Source: Desulfarculaceae bacterium (GTDB lineage Bacteria > Desulfobacterota > Desulfobacteria > Desulfobacterales > Desulfobacteraceae). Taken from it: DNA of 8,220 nt. Made by a program: the position numbers and the translations under genes. The DNA lies in NCBI GenBank assembly GCA_021737205.1, contig JAIPEK010000089.1, forward strand, positions 1-8,220, in the 5' to 3' direction. Below, one piece after another: positions 6,607 through 8,220 of the stretch. Each line of letters begins with the position of its first letter. Positions within the stretch are counted from its first letter, which is position 1. The notes under the pieces are model-generated. The model did not search any database and was not told the origin of the DNA. It saw only the letters and a program-made list of their open reading frames with translations.

Positions 6607-6739
6607 CAAGAAACAAGAAACAAGAAACAAGAAACAAGAAACAAGAAACAAGAAACAAGAAACAAGAAACAAGAAACAAGAAACAAGAAACAAGAAACAA
6701 GAAACAAGAAACAAGAGACAAGAGACAAGAGACAAGAGA
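6607..6739. repeat. Heptanucleotide tandem array, 15 x CAAGAAA + 4 x CAAGAGA
   Basis: Nineteen perfect head-to-tail 7-base units cover 133 bases. The first fifteen are CAAGAAA; the last four are all CAAGAGA, so one A-to-G variant arose and was then amplified at the right end. One strand is pure purine except for the C of each unit. Neither strand contains a stop in any frame, because 7 is not a multiple of 3 and none of the three phases makes one; this creates long false ORFs of repeated 7-residue peptides. It is most likely a slippage-prone intergenic satellite that varies in copy number between strains. Confidence 0.97.
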
Positions 6740-6891
6740 CAAAGGGCTTCATACTTGTAACTTGTCGAAAGGGCGCAACCTCTCTCAAGTTTCGCTCTTT
6801 GTTGTGATGCTGCTGCATCATGGTGGTTATATGAGGTCGGCGGAGAGGATGAAGGCCGATGGAACAGGATGAAAACAGGGGGGGATCAGGT

Positions 6892-7176
6892 ATGACGGTA
6901 AAAGTTTTAATTAAACGGAACGTGCCCCGGTCCAATAACGAGGAAATCATGAAGCTTTTTGCCATGCTGCGGTCGGCTGCAATGAATCAGCCCGGATACA
7001 TCGGCGGGGAGACGCTGAAGCGGGTGGACGCCCCTGGAAAGTATCTGGTGATCAGCTCATGGAAAAGTGTGGATGACTGGAGCCGGTGGCTTGTGAGCCC
7101 CGAGCGGCGGCAGATCCAGGAACGGATCGATGCGCTCACGGATTCGGAGACCAAGTTTGAAGTATATGAGCACTGA
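6892..7176 (+). CDS. Antibiotic biosynthesis monooxygenase (ABM)-fold protein, 94 aa
   Basis: A small dimeric alpha/beta-barrel protein of the ABM superfamily. It starts with MTVKVLIKRNV (first strand) and then has the helix NNEEIMKLFAMLRSAAM, the family motif QPGYIGGETLKRV, the strand GKYLVISSWKSVDDWSRWL and the closing KFEVYEH. Members include quinone or heme oxygenases and many with no known substrate. This one lacks any extra domain, so only the fold can be stated. The start is placed at ATG 6892, which matches the usual family beginning and follows a G-rich ribosome site (GGGGGGATCAGG). ATG 6859, 11 codons upstream, is the alternative. The 3' end overlaps the start region of larE, so the two are probably co-transcribed and translationally coupled. 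Confidence 0.88.
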   Translation: MTVKVLIKRNVPRSNNEEIMKLFAMLRSAAMNQPGYIGGETLKRVDAPGKYLVISSWKSVDDWSRWLVSPERRQIQERIDALTDSETKFEVYEH

Positions 7177-7993
7177 CGGTCCGGCTGACTGCACAATGGA
7201 TAAAGACCCGTACAGTCGTCTGCTGGATGATTTGCACAGGTATGGTTCAATGGCCGTGGCCTTTTCCGGCGGGGTGGACAGCACTATGCTCGCCAGGGCC
7301 GCAGCGGATTTATCCGGCGTAGACGTGCTGCTTGTAACGGTTCATACTGTTTTCCAGCCGGAACAGGAGATCCGGCGGGCCGGATATATGGCTGAAAAGC
7401 TCGGTTTGGCCCACCGCGTATTATCGGTGGATCTTGCCGAACGGCCCGATATCCTGGCAAATCCCAGGGACAGGTGTTACTGGTGCAAGGAGCTACTGTT
7501 TTCCAGGATCCGGGAGGTGGCCCGGGAAAAGGGGTTATCCACCCTGGTTCACGGGGCGAACCTGGACGATTTCAGTGATTTCCGACCCGGCATGAAAGCG
7601 GCTGAAGAGCTCGGGTTCCGGGCTCCCCTTGCCGACTGCGGCTTGACCAAGCAGATGATCCGGCAATGTTCGGAAAAACTGGGTCTCGAGACCTGGAACA
7701 TGCCGTCCGGCTCCTGCCTTGCCGCAAGGATTCCCTACGGAGAGCTTATTACTTCTGAAAAACTTTCCATGATTGAACAAGCCGAAGAAATGATTTGTAA
7801 TATGGGGTTCGAAAATATCCGGGTTCGGCTCAAGGGAACGGACGCCCGGATCGAGGTGGCTCAAAAGGATATTGAGCGTTTTGCCCGGCAGGACGTAAGA
7901 GACCGGGTGCTCGCTTGTCTGAAACAGTCGGGGTTCGCACACATCTCCCTTGATCTTCAGGGGTACCGGACCGGCAGCATGAACGAAGTATAG
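7166..7993 (+). CDS. larE: LarE-like ATP-dependent sulfur transferase (PP-loop family)
   Basis: LarE activates the carboxyl groups of pyridinium-3,5-biscarboxylic acid mononucleotide with ATP and inserts sulfur, a step in making the nickel-pincer cofactor of lactate racemase and related enzymes. From the ATG at 7166 the product has 275 residues. The pyrophosphatase loop SGGVDST is at 34-40, RCYWCK contains Cys104 and Cys107, and SGSCLAARIPYG contains Cys184 at the place of the sacrificial cysteine of Lactobacillus LarE. Three such cysteines resemble the iron-sulfur type LarE described from Thermotoga, in which a cluster rather than the protein's own cysteine carries the sulfur; that is an inference here. 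Starts at 7130, 7166 and 7196 are possible, all with weak ribosome sites. 7166 overlaps the ABM stop by 11 bases, and 7196 also fits the family length. No larB, larC or larA is in the window. Confidence 0.9.
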   Translation: MSTDGPADCTMDKDPYSRLLDDLHRYGSMAVAFSGGVDSTMLARAAADLSGVDVLLVTVHTVFQPEQEIRRAGYMAEKLGLAHRVLSVDLAERPDILANPRDRCYWCKELLFSRIREVAREKGLSTLVHGANLDDFSDFRPGMKAAEELGFRAPLADCGLTKQMIRQCSEKLGLETWNMPSGSCLAARIPYGELITSEKLSMIEQAEEMICNMGFENIRVRLKGTDARIEVAQKDIERFARQDVRDRVLACLKQSGFAHISLDLQGYRTGSMNEV

Positions 7994-8009
7994 ATGGGGA
8001 TTCGGGAGG

Positions 8010-8037
8010 AAAGCCGGGGAATTGCAGCCCCGGCTTT
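8010..8037. terminator. Hairpin between convergent larE and ndk, possible two-way terminator
   Basis: AAAGCCGGGG (8010-8019) pairs perfectly with CCCCGGCTTT (8028-8037) around an 8-base loop. The strong GC stem ends in a T-run of only three on either strand. Its place, 17 bases after the larE stop and 28 bases after the ndk stop, supports a shared terminator. Confidence 0.6.
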
Positions 8038-8064
8038 GGACAGGTGAGCGGTTTGCCCTCCGGA

Positions 8065-8220
8065 TCAGTTGAGCTCGAGGTTGTTGAAAAAGTAGCCGAT
8101 TTCAAAGGCCGCGGTATCCGGTGCATCAGACCCGTGTACCACATTTTTTTCGATGTCCGTGGCATAATCTTTCCGGATCGTACCTTCTTCAGCTTCCTTG
8201 TAGTTGGTGGCCCCCATGAT
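8065..8220 (-). CDS. ndk: Nucleoside diphosphate kinase, C-terminal 51 residues (5' end outside window)
   Basis: NDK moves the gamma phosphate from ATP to other nucleoside diphosphates through a phospho-histidine. The visible end reads MGATNYKEAEEGTIRKDYA, then KNVVHGSDAPDTAAFEIGYFF, closing with NNLELN. HGSD is the active-site motif and its His (codon 8134-8136) is the phosphorylated residue. The GTIR-(K/R)xxA and N-x-x-HGSD spacing matches the family exactly. The stop is TGA at 8065-8067. The gene faces larE and continues beyond the right edge. Confidence 0.95.
   Translation of the reverse strand: MMGATNYKEAEEGTIRKDYATDIEKNVVHGSDAPDTAAFEIGYFFNNLELN

Noticed and set aside
6607..6739. CRISPR array
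   Set aside because: Units are 7 bases with no spacers, and no cas gene is present.
6545..6965. Long open frames on both strands coding for repeated 7-residue peptides (Lys/Gln/Arg-rich or Phe/Leu/Cys-rich)
   Set aside because: They are produced by the stop-free 7-base tandem array. No ribosome site or flanking domain supports translation.

Overview
The window looks like chromosomal DNA of an anaerobic Desulfobacterota-type bacterium (sulfate-reducer group). This rests on a periplasmic tetraheme cytochrome c3, a BTAD-type regulator, remnants of a ZraS/ZraR-like two-component pair, a membrane Ser/Thr kinase and a LarE-type sulfur transferase. Base composition is moderately GC-rich in genes and AT-rich between them. 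The taxon is an inference from gene content; there is no rRNA to confirm it.

Layout, left to right. (1) 1-817, +: the C-terminal part of a winged-helix/BTAD transcriptional regulator that continues off the left edge. (2) 1016-1654, +: an exported protein of unknown function, followed by an intrinsic terminator at 1770-1805. (3) 1876-2325, -: tetraheme cytochrome c3. (4) 2326-3036: a long stretch without a convincing gene. It holds a perfect 11-bp stem-loop and a minus-strand open frame of at least 76 codons with no start codon, which looks like a decayed or repeat-derived element. (5) 3037-4902, +: a transmembrane Ser/Thr kinase with a degenerate formylglycine-generating-enzyme (FGE/SUMF1-like) domain outside the membrane; the whole protein lacks cysteine. 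(6) 4828-5097, -: a small possible gene, antisense to the kinase tail. (7) 5154-5624, +: an in-frame chimera of the H-box of a sensor kinase and the C-terminal DNA-binding end of a sigma-54 response regulator. (8) 5719-6014, -: a small SHOCT membrane protein, a possible 16-residue ORF with a near-ideal ribosome binding site, and a terminator. (9) 6446-6519, -: tRNA-Gln(CUG) with its own promoter and terminator. (10) 6607-6739: a 19-unit heptanucleotide tandem array. (11) 6892-7993, +: an antibiotic biosynthesis monooxygenase (ABM)-fold protein overlapping larE. (12) 8065-8220, -: the end of nucleoside diphosphate kinase, convergent with larE across a hairpin.

How the genes work together: most are separate short transcription units. 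The only clear operon is the ABM protein with larE, whose frames overlap. The kinase, the BTAD regulator and the two-component remnant make this a signalling-rich accessory stretch. The chimera, the start-less frame and the tandem array show that the region has been rearranged by deletion and repeat expansion. I see no transposase, integrase, CRISPR array or recognised defence system. The most unusual items are the Cys-free kinase-FGE receptor and the two-component chimera.
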